NCBI GenBank assembly: GCA_963819905.1
Contig: CAWFXP010000012.1
Coordinates: 186,001-250,000 of the forward strand
Direction of reading: 5' to 3'
DNA: 64,000 nucleotides
Source of the DNA: CAWCQC01 sp963819905
GTDB taxonomy: Bacteria; Actinomycetota; Thermoleophilia; Gaiellales; Gaiellaceae
The position numbers and the translations under genes are program-made. Within the stretch, counting starts at the first letter, position 1. Each line of letters starts with the position of its first letter. Of this stretch, positions 16,562 to 26,855 are shown one piece after another. A model generated the notes under the pieces. That model made no database searches. It saw only the letters and a program-made list of their open reading frames with translations, and had not been told where the DNA came from.

Positions 16562-17920
16562 CTACGAATCCCGCACGAAAGCCCGTACCTGACCGAGCGG
16601 GCGCTCGCGCCGGGCGACCGCCTGGCTCGAGTTCCCCTCGACCGTCAGGACGATGCCGCCCTGCGGAGCCCTCGTCACGCGACCCACGTGCTCGGTGCGG
16701 GGGCCGTCAGGCGCATAGTCGAAGAGCACGATGTCGCCGCGCGCCGCCTTCGACGCCGGCACGACACGCATGCCGAAGCGACCCGCCTCGGCCTGGGCGA
16801 GGATCTCGGGGCAGTAGAGCGCGTTGAACGCGCCGCGCCGCAACCCCTGCTCGGCCGCCGAGCCATCCTCCTTGAGCGCAGCGAGGAAGACGGCAAAGGC
16901 GCACCAGGGGTAGCCCATGTTCGTGTAGTAGTCCGCCAGCCCGAGCTGGCGGGCGAGCCGCTGGAGCGCGGGGACCTTGTTCGAGCCGTCGGGCCGTTCC
17001 CGCAGGCCGCCGTCGGCCCACGACTCCATCACCGCCGCCGCGCGCGCCGGAAGCGCACCCGCCTCGTCGAGGGTTGCCTCGCGCTCGCGAGCCCGCCTCG
17101 CGTAGGCGGCGGGAAGCCGGCGCTTGCCGAGCAGGTAGCGCTGATCCTCGATGTCGAGGCTGTTCGTCACGAGCTCGTCCGGGTACCCGGCGCGGCGCTT
17201 CCACGCCGCCGCCGCGCTCGCGCTCACGGGGCCGTACTCGCCGTCGTCCGGGACCTCCAGCGCGCGCTGCACGCGAACGACGTCGGGCCCGCTCATGTAG
17301 GGCGAGGCGAGCTGGAGAATCCTCGAGATCCGGCGCGCGGGCGTCGGCTCGGGCACCGATCGGCCGCCTCGGCCGGTCGCGGTCTCGAGCTTGCGCACGA
17401 GGTCGCGGAAGCGTTCCCAGCCATTGAGCCCGCCGTTGACCTTGCGCCTCACCATCTCCCAGTCCTCTTCTCGCGCGCTCTGGTCGACGGCTCTCACCTT
17501 GAAGTAGTCGGCCAGGACGGCCGCCGCTACCTCGGGCGTCTTCGCCAGGTCCGGCTTCTGCTCCAGCGGAAACCCGAGCTTCTTCCCGTACTCGCGGTAG
17601 TTGCTCCGGCCGGTCAGCTGGATGTAGCCCCGGCCGTGATAGCGCGCCCCGTCGCCCTTGCGAGTGTTGCCGAGATCCGCACGGCCCTCGTACATGCGGG
17701 TGAAGTAGGCCTTGTCCCCGTATTCGTCGATCGGCCGGAAGGTCCCTGCCGTTTCGACGCCGACCGTGGCGATCGCCGCGATCATCACGTCGGGATGGCG
17801 CAGCCCGCGCGATTCGAGTGCTCCCTCCACGAGCGGCCAGTTCGCGGCGACATCGGCCTGCGTCGCTCCGATGATCGACGCGATCTGCTGGTCTTTCAGC
17901 CTGAACGTCGCGCTCGGCAT
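16562..17920 (-). CDS. Modular endolysin-like protein: GH19 lysozyme/chitinase, peptidoglycan-binding, CHAP-type amidase
   Basis: A 452-residue three-part enzyme likely to cut peptidoglycan. Residues 1-185 form a GH19-like domain with catalytic-type Glu56 (GVETAGTFRPIDEYG) and the conserved YHGRGYIQLTG. Residues about 200-265 resemble a PG_binding_1 repeat (GPDVVRVQRALEVPDDGEYGP). Residues about 315-452 are a CHAP/NlpC-like domain with Cys340 (YPWCAFAVF), His411 (EHVGRV) and the polar VEGNSS. ATG 17920 follows a GAGGAGGAAT site. No signal peptide is visible and no phage genes adjoin. Specificity is inferred. Confidence 0.82.
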   Translation of the reverse strand: MPSATFRLKDQQIASIIGATQADVAANWPLVEGALESRGLRHPDVMIAAIATVGVETAGTFRPIDEYGDKAYFTRMYEGRADLGNTRKGDGARYHGRGYIQLTGRSNYREYGKKLGFPLEQKPDLAKTPEVAAAVLADYFKVRAVDQSAREEDWEMVRRKVNGGLNGWERFRDLVRKLETATGRGGRSVPEPTPARRISRILQLASPYMSGPDVVRVQRALEVPDDGEYGPVSASAAAAWKRRAGYPDELVTNSLDIEDQRYLLGKRRLPAAYARRAREREATLDEAGALPARAAAVMESWADGGLRERPDGSNKVPALQRLARQLGLADYYTNMGYPWCAFAVFLAALKEDGSAAEQGLRRGAFNALYCPEILAQAEAGRFGMRVVPASKAARGDIVLFDYAPDGPRTEHVGRVTRAPQGGIVLTVEGNSSQAVARRERPLGQVRAFVRDS

Positions 17921-18034
17921 CTCCGATTCCTCCTCGTGGTAGGGAGCCGGGCGAGAGCCCGGAGGCGCGGGCTCGACCGAGCCCGCCGGGGGTGCCGCAG
18001 CGACGCCGTTCGGTCGCTGTGTTTGCTCGGCGCA

Positions 18035-18064
18035 ATCGTGACCACCCTGCCCGGTCGGTGTCAA
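18035..18064 (-). promoter_or_regulatory. Possible sigma-70-type promoter of the endolysin-like gene
   Basis: On the minus strand TTGACA (plus 18059-18064) is followed after 18 bases by CACGAT (plus 18035-18040), about 115 bases before the ATG at 17920. The -35 box is perfect, the -10 box poor. It lies in the 199-base divergent spacer shared with the DUF2520 gene. Confidence 0.3.
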
Positions 18065-18119
18065 CCCTCCGGCGGGTACACTCAGGCCGAAGCCCGGTAT
18101 CCGAGAGGAACTGGAGCAC

Positions 18120-18809
18120 GTGTTCGAATCCATCTGTGTCGTCGGCGCGGGATGCGTCGGTGAGGCTGCCGCAGCCCGGCTCGCCGGGCAGGTGCCGACC
18201 CGGACGACGGGTCGCGACCTCGACTGCGGAGATGCAGACCTGGTGCTGCTCTGCGTGCCCGACCGCGCGATCGCGGAGGTCGCAGCGGCCGTGCCCCGCG
18301 GGCCGTGGATCGCCCACATGAGCGGCGCCGTCAGCGTCACCCGCCTCGAGCCGCATCGCCGGCGGTTCGCGCTCCACCCCTTGCAGACCTTTCAGCGCGG
18401 CCTCGGGCCGGGCCAGTTCAACGGGGCCTTCGGTGCGCTCACGGCCGAGGCCCCGCGCGCGCTCGAGGCGGGGCATGCCCTGGCCGCGCTCCTCGGGCTG
18501 CGCACCTTCGAGCTTGCCGACGAGCATCGGCCCGCCTACCACGCGGCCGCCACGATGGCCGCGAGCTTCCTCGTCACCCTCCAGCGCGCGGCGTCGGACC
18601 TGATGGAGGCGGCGGAGGCGCCGCCGGAGGCGCTCGCGCCACTCATGCTGCGGACGATCGAGAACGGCTTCCGGCCGACCGGCCCGTTCGTGCGCGGCGA
18701 CTACGCGACGGTCGAGTCGCACCGTCGCGAGATCGAGCGCCGGCGCCCGCACCTCGGGCCGCTCTACGACACGCTCGCCGACGCGACCGAGACGCTGGCA
18801 CTCAAGTGA
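18120..18809 (+). CDS. Rossmann-fold DUF2520 protein, possible alternative ketopantoate reductase
   Basis: A 229-residue NAD(P)-binding protein with the N-terminal dinucleotide loop CVVGAGCVGEAAAARL, then LVLLCVPDRAI and MSGAVSVTRL, and a helical C-terminal DUF2520 domain (AYHAAATMAASFLVTL). It starts with GTG after GAGAGGAACTGGAG; TACACT at 18077-18082 is a plausible -10. Its last four bases overlap panC (GTGA) and panB follows, so it heads a pantothenate operon. Because no classical panE is visible, it may supply ketopantoate reduction; this is inference from context. Confidence 0.78.
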   Translation: MFESICVVGAGCVGEAAAARLAGQVPTRTTGRDLDCGDADLVLLCVPDRAIAEVAAAVPRGPWIAHMSGAVSVTRLEPHRRRFALHPLQTFQRGLGPGQFNGAFGALTAEAPRALEAGHALAALLGLRTFELADEHRPAYHAAATMAASFLVTLQRAASDLMEAAEAPPEALAPLMLRTIENGFRPTGPFVRGDYATVESHRREIERRRPHLGPLYDTLADATETLALK

Positions 18810-19618
18810 GGACCTGCGAGACGATTCCCGAGCTGCACGAGGCGCTCGACGGCGTCAGGGCCGGACGCACCGTCGGTCTCGTGCCGACCATGGGGGCGCT
18901 GCACGAGGGGCACCTGTCGCTGATCCGCCGGGCGCGGGCCGAGAACGACGTCGCCGTCGTCAGCATCTTCGTCAACCCGACCCAGTTCGGAGCGACCGAG
19001 GATCTCGCGGCCTATCCTCGCGACGTCGATCGCGACCTGGCACTCGCCGAGGAGGCCGGTGTCGATCTCGTCTTCGCCCCGAGCGTCGACGAGATGTATC
19101 CCCCGGGATTCCAGACCTGGGTCGAGGTCGAGCAGGTGAGCCGGGATCTCGAGGGCGAGGCCCGGCCCGGCCACTTCCGCGGCGTGGCCACCGTCTGCCT
19201 CAAGCTGTTCGCCGTCACGCGGCCGGACCGCGCGTACTTCGGCCAGAAGGACGCCCAGCAGGCGGCCGTCGTCGCGCAGCTGGTGCGCGATCTCGCCCTC
19301 GGAGTGGAGATCCGGGTCCTGCCCACCGTCCGCGGCCCCGACGGGCTTGCGCTCAGCTCCCGCAACGCGCGTCTCGCGCCGGGCGAGCGCGAGGCGGCCC
19401 TCGCCCTCCCGCGCGCCCTCGAGGCGGGCCTCGAGGCGTTTCGGAAGGGTCATTCGCCCGAGGCCGCCGCGACCGCCGTCCTCGCAGGGAGCGAGGGCGT
19501 CCGGGTCGACTACGTCGACGCCCGCGAGCTGGGCGGCCGACTCGTCCTCGCCGCCGCCGTCTCGGTCGACGGGGTCCGCCTGATCGACAACGTCGTACTG
19601 GAAGGAGAGCCCCGATGA
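18806..19618 (+). CDS. panC: Pantothenate synthetase (pantoate--beta-alanine ligase)
   Basis: PanC condenses pantoate with beta-alanine using ATP. The 270-residue protein shows VPTMGALHEGHLSLI, SIFVNPTQFG, the FGQKDAQQAAVV motif and GLALSSRNARL. The GTG start lies in the TGA-overlapping GTGA of the DUF2520 gene, and the stop overlaps the panB ATG (ATGA), so all three are translationally coupled. Confidence 0.96.
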   Translation: MRTCETIPELHEALDGVRAGRTVGLVPTMGALHEGHLSLIRRARAENDVAVVSIFVNPTQFGATEDLAAYPRDVDRDLALAEEAGVDLVFAPSVDEMYPPGFQTWVEVEQVSRDLEGEARPGHFRGVATVCLKLFAVTRPDRAYFGQKDAQQAAVVAQLVRDLALGVEIRVLPTVRGPDGLALSSRNARLAPGEREAALALPRALEAGLEAFRKGHSPEAAATAVLAGSEGVRVDYVDARELGGRLVLAAAVSVDGVRLIDNVVLEGEPR

Positions 19619-20505
19619 CGACCCGCCCACCGACCGCCGGCAAGCTGCCCCTGACCGACCTCGCCGAGATGAAGCACCGCGGCGAGCAGATCGTGATGGT
19701 GACGGCGTACGACTACCCGAGCGGCCGGATCGCCGATGCGGCCGGAATCGACGTCGTGCTGATCGGGGACTCGGCGGCGATGACCGTTCTCGGCCACGAC
19801 TCGACCGTCCCGGCGACGATGGACGACATGCTGCTCCTTGCCCGCGCGGCGGCCCGTGGTGCGAGGAGGCCGCTCGTCGTGGCAGACATGCCCTTCGGCT
19901 CGTACCAGGTCTCCGACGAGGAGGCCGTGCGCAACGCGATCCGGTTCGTGAAAGAGGCGGGTGTCGACGCGGTCAAGCTGGAGGGCGCAGGGCCGATGCT
20001 GCCGCGCATCACGTCGATCGTCGGCGCGGGAGTACCCGTCATGGGGCACATCGGACTGACGCCGCAGTCGGCGACGATGCTCGGCGGGTATCGGGCGCAG
20101 GGCCGATCGGCAACCCGCGCCCACGAGCTGGTCGAAGAGGCGCTTTCGCTCCAGGCGGCCGGCTGCTTCTCGATCGTCCTCGAGTGCATACCGGCGCCCG
20201 TTGCTTCCCGGATCACCGCCGCCCTCCGGATCCCGACGATCGGCATCGGCGCCGGCGCCGGCTGTGACGGTCAGGTTCTCGTCTTCCACGACATGCTCGG
20301 CCTCTACGAAGGCCGCTCGCCGCGGTTCGTCAAGCGCTATGCGGAGCTCGCCGACGCCGCGCGGGCGGCGCTCGAGGCGTACGCGGACGAGGTGCGAAGC
20401 GGCGCGTTTCCGCAGGAGTCCCATACGTACGCGATGCCCGACGAGGAGCTCGCCCGGTTCGAGGCGAGCGGCACGGCGTTGACGGCGCCGCCGACCGAGC
20501 CGTAG
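19615..20505 (+). CDS. panB: 3-methyl-2-oxobutanoate hydroxymethyltransferase
   Basis: PanB adds a hydroxymethyl group from methylene-THF to ketoisovalerate, giving ketopantoate. The 296-residue TIM barrel includes MVTAYDYPSGRIADAAG, LIGDSAAMTVLG (metal-binding Asp), VKLEGAG, GHIGLTPQS and IGIGAGAGCDGQVLVFHD. The C-terminal tail beyond about 265 is Glu/Ala-rich. It overlaps panC and lies nine bases before the cytochrome gene. Confidence 0.96.
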   Translation: MTTRPPTAGKLPLTDLAEMKHRGEQIVMVTAYDYPSGRIADAAGIDVVLIGDSAAMTVLGHDSTVPATMDDMLLLARAAARGARRPLVVADMPFGSYQVSDEEAVRNAIRFVKEAGVDAVKLEGAGPMLPRITSIVGAGVPVMGHIGLTPQSATMLGGYRAQGRSATRAHELVEEALSLQAAGCFSIVLECIPAPVASRITAALRIPTIGIGAGAGCDGQVLVFHDMLGLYEGRSPRFVKRYAELADAARAALEAYADEVRSGAFPQESHTYAMPDEELARFEASGTALTAPPTEP

Positions 20506-20514
20506 TCTGGCGGC

Positions 20515-21060
20515 GTGCGCCAACGCCTGTCCGCCTCCACGACCGAGGCGCTGATCGTCCTCAGCGTCCTCACCGTCGCATTCGCTGCTGCGATCGCGGG
20601 AATCACGATCTGGCTGGTCAACTATGACGACAGCGCCGAGGCCGCGCCCGAGCCGCCCGCCGAGACCCAGCCCGCGGACACCGGAACGGCGCCGCCGGCG
20701 ACCACCGAGGCCGGCACCACCGAGGCAGGTACCACCGAGGCAGGGACGACGGAGGCAGGGACGACGGAGGACGCGACCACAGGCGCCGAGACCGAGGGCG
20801 AGGAGGGACAGGGCGACGCGGCGGCCGGCGAGGCGGTCTTCGCCACGGCCGGCTGCGGGAGCTGCCACACGCTCGCGGCGGCCGGCTCGACGGGCAACGT
20901 CGGGCCGAACCTCGACGACGTCGAGCCCAGCTTCGACAAGGTCGTGGAGGTCGTCACGGAGGGCGCCCCGCCGATGCCGGCGTTCGGGAACGACGGCCTG
21001 CTCGATCCGCAGCAGATCCAGGACGTGGCCGCGTACGTCTCGCAGTCGACGGCCAACTGA
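20515..21060 (+). CDS. Membrane-anchored class I cytochrome c
   Basis: A 181-residue protein with an N-terminal transmembrane helix (about 10-36), a Pro/Thr/Glu/Gly-rich linker (about 40-105) containing repeated TTEAG units, and a C-terminal monoheme domain: CGSCH binds haem and MPAFG supplies the likely axial Met, with QIQDVAAYVSQ as the closing helix. It probably carries electrons on the outer face of the membrane; partners are not encoded nearby. GTG start; TAGTCT at 20503-20508, overlapping the panB stop, may drive leaderless transcription. Confidence 0.88.
   Translation: MRQRLSASTTEALIVLSVLTVAFAAAIAGITIWLVNYDDSAEAAPEPPAETQPADTGTAPPATTEAGTTEAGTTEAGTTEAGTTEDATTGAETEGEEGQGDAAAGEAVFATAGCGSCHTLAAAGSTGNVGPNLDDVEPSFDKVVEVVTEGAPPMPAFGNDGLLDPQQIQDVAAYVSQSTAN
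20701..20770 (+). repeat. 15-bp tandem repeat coding for TTEAG units
   Basis: Four full 15-base units and two thirds of a fifth encode TTEAG repeats in the linker of the cytochrome. Successive units differ at a few third codon positions. It is a low-complexity spacer; unit number may vary between strains. Confidence 0.8.
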
Positions 21061-21080
21061 GGGCCGCGTTCGGGCGACTC

Positions 21081-21743
21081 TCAGCCGCGCCCGAGAACGA
21101 GCGCGACCGTCGCCACCATCAGCAGCGCGATCACGGTCAAGACCAGCGCCCCCAGGCTCCGGACGATCGTCCAGCCGTTCAGGTCGCGGACGCCGACCAG
21201 GACGAGGGTGAGCGACCAGAGGAGGAACGCGAGCGTGATTCCCGCGAACGCCCAGCCGCCCGCCCCGTGGTCGGCGCCGCCGGTCCGGAAGTTGTCCAAC
21301 CCGTAGAGCGCGACACGGAGCGGCCAGACGACGACGACTGAGACCGCCAGGGGCGTCATCGCGTAGGCGAGCAGATGCCTGGCCTGGCGATAGCTGGCTT
21401 CGCCACGGGCACCGCGCTCGCCCCAGTAGAGCGCCCCTCCGCCGAGCCAGTACGCCGCGAACCCGTAGATCCCGCCGCCGAGGAAGATCATCACGGCGAC
21501 GAGGATGCCGTCGACTGCCGGGTCGTCGAGCAACTCGCCGGCGGACGCCGAGAACGAGAGAACGGCTGCAATCCCGGCGAGGATGACGAGGAGGAGCACC
21601 GGCTCCTGGCGGGCGCCTGCGGCCTCCGGCGAATCGTCGCGCATCGCCGTGAAGACCGAGCGCGGGCTGGTGAGGACGAGCGGCACGCGAAGCCACCACT
21701 CCCGCTGCAGGGACTCTGGCCGCGCGGGCGCTTGCGAGCTCAC
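21081..21743 (-). CDS. Yip1-like multi-pass membrane protein
   Basis: A 220-residue protein with five likely transmembrane helices and the Yip1-type start WWLRVPLVLTSPRSVFTAMRD, where a short amphipathic segment precedes helix one; GLDNFRTGG and a LLAYAMTPLAV segment are also typical. The role of bacterial Yip1 proteins is unknown. GTG start; TACCCT (21750-21755, minus strand) lies six bases upstream, a leaderless-type signal. It converges on the cytochrome gene with a 20-base gap. Confidence 0.72.
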   Translation of the reverse strand: MSSQAPARPESLQREWWLRVPLVLTSPRSVFTAMRDDSPEAAGARQEPVLLLVILAGIAAVLSFSASAGELLDDPAVDGILVAVMIFLGGGIYGFAAYWLGGGALYWGERGARGEASYRQARHLLAYAMTPLAVSVVVVWPLRVALYGLDNFRTGGADHGAGGWAFAGITLAFLLWSLTLVLVGVRDLNGWTIVRSLGALVLTVIALLMVATVALVLGRG

Positions 21744-21762
21744 CCGCTCAGGGTAACGGCGG

Positions 21763-22008
21763 CTACGCGAGGCCGGCTGCGGTGCCGCTCGCCGAGCCTG
21801 CCCGCCGGGCCTGCCGGCGGTTCGCCTCCGCCCGGTGCGCGAAGTAGTCCCGCACGGCGATTCCCGTCAGGAGCACGAACATCGCCCGAACGTCGTCGGA
21901 TCCGTCGACCGCGGGGACGAACAACACGATCGCCGAGATGGCGACGAGCGCGAGCGTCAGCAGGGCGCGGACGCTTCCGTTCGGCAGATTGAAGGGCTCC
22001 GAGTTCAT
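21763..22008 (-). CDS. Small two-helix membrane protein
   Basis: An 81-residue protein with hydrophobic segments SVRALLTLALVAISAIVLFV and AMFVLLTGIAV and a basic C-terminus (HRAEANRRQARR). A GAGGTGA site precedes the ATG. The LPNGSVRALLTLA start resembles small uncharacterised membrane proteins. It could be mistaken for a holin by topology, but nothing phage-like adjoins it. Confidence 0.6.
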   Translation of the reverse strand: MNSEPFNLPNGSVRALLTLALVAISAIVLFVPAVDGSDDVRAMFVLLTGIAVRDYFAHRAEANRRQARRAGSASGTAAGLA

Positions 22009-22110
22009 CGTTCACCTCCGATCGCGTCTCGTGAGCTCGTTCTGCCCCCAGGACGGCCACGCACGTCCGGGTCTTCCGCCCGGCGGCAGAATCCCCCTTT
22101 CGGTGACGCC

Positions 22111-24948
<2,838 letters not shown>

Positions 24949-25057
24949 CGCAGCCAGTCTAGCCAGGGGGTCGGACGAACACCTGTTCGTCACGGAACCG
25001 CCTCCGGGCCGCTCCCTCGTGCGACGCAAACGTCACCGGCTCGGGCGAAACTACGGC

Positions 25058-26062
25058 GTGGACCGGACGCTGACAGGCCTGCTCGTCGACCCGCTGGACG
25101 GCGTTCGACCGGGCACCGTGCATCTCAGGGAGGGGCTTGTCGCCGCTGTCGAGGAGGCGCCGGCCCGAGACGGGCAGCCGTTCGTCTTCCCAGGCTTCGT
25201 CGACCTCCACATCTACGACTGGCACGCAAGCGCGAGACAGGGGATCACCGGTTATCTGGCCACGGTCGGCACGTCCGCACGCGGGGTGGTCGAGGACTTC
25301 CTGCGCCGGCTGCCCGACGATCCGGCGTGCCTGGGGGCCCACGTGGAGGGGCCGTATCTGAGCCCCGACGCCGCCGGCGCGCAGGCGCGCGAGCACATCC
25401 GTCCCGTCGATCCGGGCGAGCTCGACGGTTGGCTCGCGACCGGCGCGGTGAAGATGGTCACGCTCGCGCCGGAGGCCGACCGCGGATTTCGCGCGATTGC
25501 CCGCATCACGGCCGCCGGAGCGGTCGCGTCGCTCGGACACACCGCCACCAACCACCGGACCACGAGCCTCGCGGTCGACGCGGGCGCGCGTTTCGCGACG
25601 CACATCTGGAACGCGATGACCGGGATCAAGGCGCGATCGCCCGGCGCCGTCGGCGCGCTCCTCGAGGACGAGCGCGTGACGGTCGGGCTGATCGCCGACG
25701 GGCGCCACCTGCATCCGACGATCGAAGCCCTGACCGTGCACGTGGCCGGCGTGGGCAGGGTCGCCCTCACGAGCGACCTCGTCGCGCGGCCACGAGAGCG
25801 GCCCGACGGGAGTCTCCTCGGCGGCGCCCGCTCGGGCGCCGAGGTCGTCCGCCGGATGGCGCCGCGCTTCGGGCTCGCCGAGACGGCGCTCATGGCGAGC
25901 CTCGTGCCGGCCGGAGTGATCGGGCTGGACGACCGCGGCCGGATCGCGCCGGGCTACCGGGCCGATCTCGCCGTCCTCGACCGCGACCTCCGCGCCCGGG
26001 AGACGCTCGTCGGGGGCGAGACCGTCTGGCAGTCGCCCGGTGGCCCGCCCAGGGCGGGTTAA
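25058..26062 (+). CDS. nagA: N-acetylglucosamine-6-phosphate deacetylase-like amidohydrolase
   Basis: A 334-residue amidohydrolase, shorter than typical NagA (about 380). Metal ligands fit the mono-metal type: Glu in AHVEGPYLSP, His in SLGHTATN and His in THIWNAM; the catalytic Asp is likely in ALTSDLVARP. The first strand reads DLHIYDWHA rather than HxH, so the second metal site is probably absent. GLIADGRHLHP is the substrate loop. GTG start at 25058 fits the beta-sandwich start. Exact substrate is inferred; a deaminase-like gene lies 33 kb away. Confidence 0.8.
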   Translation: MDRTLTGLLVDPLDGVRPGTVHLREGLVAAVEEAPARDGQPFVFPGFVDLHIYDWHASARQGITGYLATVGTSARGVVEDFLRRLPDDPACLGAHVEGPYLSPDAAGAQAREHIRPVDPGELDGWLATGAVKMVTLAPEADRGFRAIARITAAGAVASLGHTATNHRTTSLAVDAGARFATHIWNAMTGIKARSPGAVGALLEDERVTVGLIADGRHLHPTIEALTVHVAGVGRVALTSDLVARPRERPDGSLLGGARSGAEVVRRMAPRFGLAETALMASLVPAGVIGLDDRGRIAPGYRADLAVLDRDLRARETLVGGETVWQSPGGPPRAG

Positions 26063-26442
26063 TTCGCCTCGTAGTCCATCTCGGGCGTATCGGGGAGGCC
26101 GACGGCGAAGACGAGTGCCCGGATGCCCGCGTTGCCGCTGACGGGGCGGATCGTATGAACGGCGTCGGGGGGAATGTGGATGAGATCGCCGGGAACGACG
26201 TCGCGCGACTCGTCCTCGATCGTCATCACGGCCCGGCCGCTGATCATGTAATAGAACTCGTGCGTGTGGTGGCTGTGCGGGTGCAGCTCGCCGCCCGCCT
26301 CGACGCCGAACTCGCCCACGAGCTCGAGGTAGCCGCCGGCGGTCGCCTCCTTCAACGCGCGCGGCTCGACGAGCCACCAGACGGGCACCGTGCCCTGGTG
26401 CATCGGGAGCGGCGCGACCCCTTCGATCGAGCTGACGTTCAC
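26059..26442 (-). CDS. Cupin-domain protein
   Basis: A 127-residue single cupin. Motif 1 is HPHSHHTHEFYYMISG with metal-type His and Glu, and motif 2 is PGDLIHIPPDAVHTI. Such proteins may be metal-dependent oxygenases, isomerases or sugar binders; nothing here decides. It shares four bases with the stop of the NagA-like gene on the other strand and is divergent from a second cupin gene. Confidence 0.8.
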   Translation of the reverse strand: MNVSSIEGVAPLPMHQGTVPVWWLVEPRALKEATAGGYLELVGEFGVEAGGELHPHSHHTHEFYYMISGRAVMTIEDESRDVVPGDLIHIPPDAVHTIRPVSGNAGIRALVFAVGLPDTPEMDYEAN

Positions 26443-26480
26443 GACTCACCTCCTGCGTCGGAAGGCGCTAGGGTACCGCG

Positions 26481-26843
26481 ATGGCGGCGACGTCCACGTT
26501 TCGGGTGGAGGACTTCGCGGAGGAGCTCGAGCGCGCCCCGACCAACGACCAGATCTGCACGCGCCTCCTGTTCGAGAACGAGCGGATTCGCGTCTGGGAG
26601 ATGCTGCTCGAGCCGGGCGAGCGGATCCCGTTCCACAACCACCGAACGCCGTACTTCTGGCTCTGCCACGAGGGCGGCCGGGGGATCCAGCGCTTCGCCG
26701 ACGGCACGCTGCTCGAGGTCGAGTTCGTGCCCGGCGACACCGACTTCCTCGACGAGGCGCGCCTCGAGACCGAGCGGATCCACGACCTCGAGAACACCGG
26801 CGAGACGACGGCGCGCTTCACTGCCGTCGAGCTGCTCACGTAG
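26481..26843 (+). CDS. Cupin-like protein preceding a CocE hydrolase
   Basis: A 120-residue beta-barrel protein: FHNHRTPYFWLCHEGG is a cupin-1-like motif with two His, and VEFVPGDTDFLDEARLE replaces the usual second motif, so the metal site may be incomplete. TAGGGT at 26469-26474 lies six bases before the ATG. The CocE-type hydrolase starts 12 bases after its stop, so a two-gene operon is likely. Confidence 0.7.
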   Translation: MAATSTFRVEDFAEELERAPTNDQICTRLLFENERIRVWEMLLEPGERIPFHNHRTPYFWLCHEGGRGIQRFADGTLLEVEFVPGDTDFLDEARLETERIHDLENTGETTARFTAVELLT

Positions 26844-26855
26844 CTCAGAGCGCGC

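Noticed and set aside
20701..20770. CRISPR-like or regulatory repeat
   Set aside because: The 15-bp units are in frame and code for a TTEAG linker without spacers, so this is protein low-complexity.
16562..22008. Prophage suggested by the endolysin-like gene and a small membrane protein that could be a holin
   Set aside because: No capsid, tail, integrase or attachment site is present; the two genes lie more than 3.8 kb apart with pantothenate genes between them.
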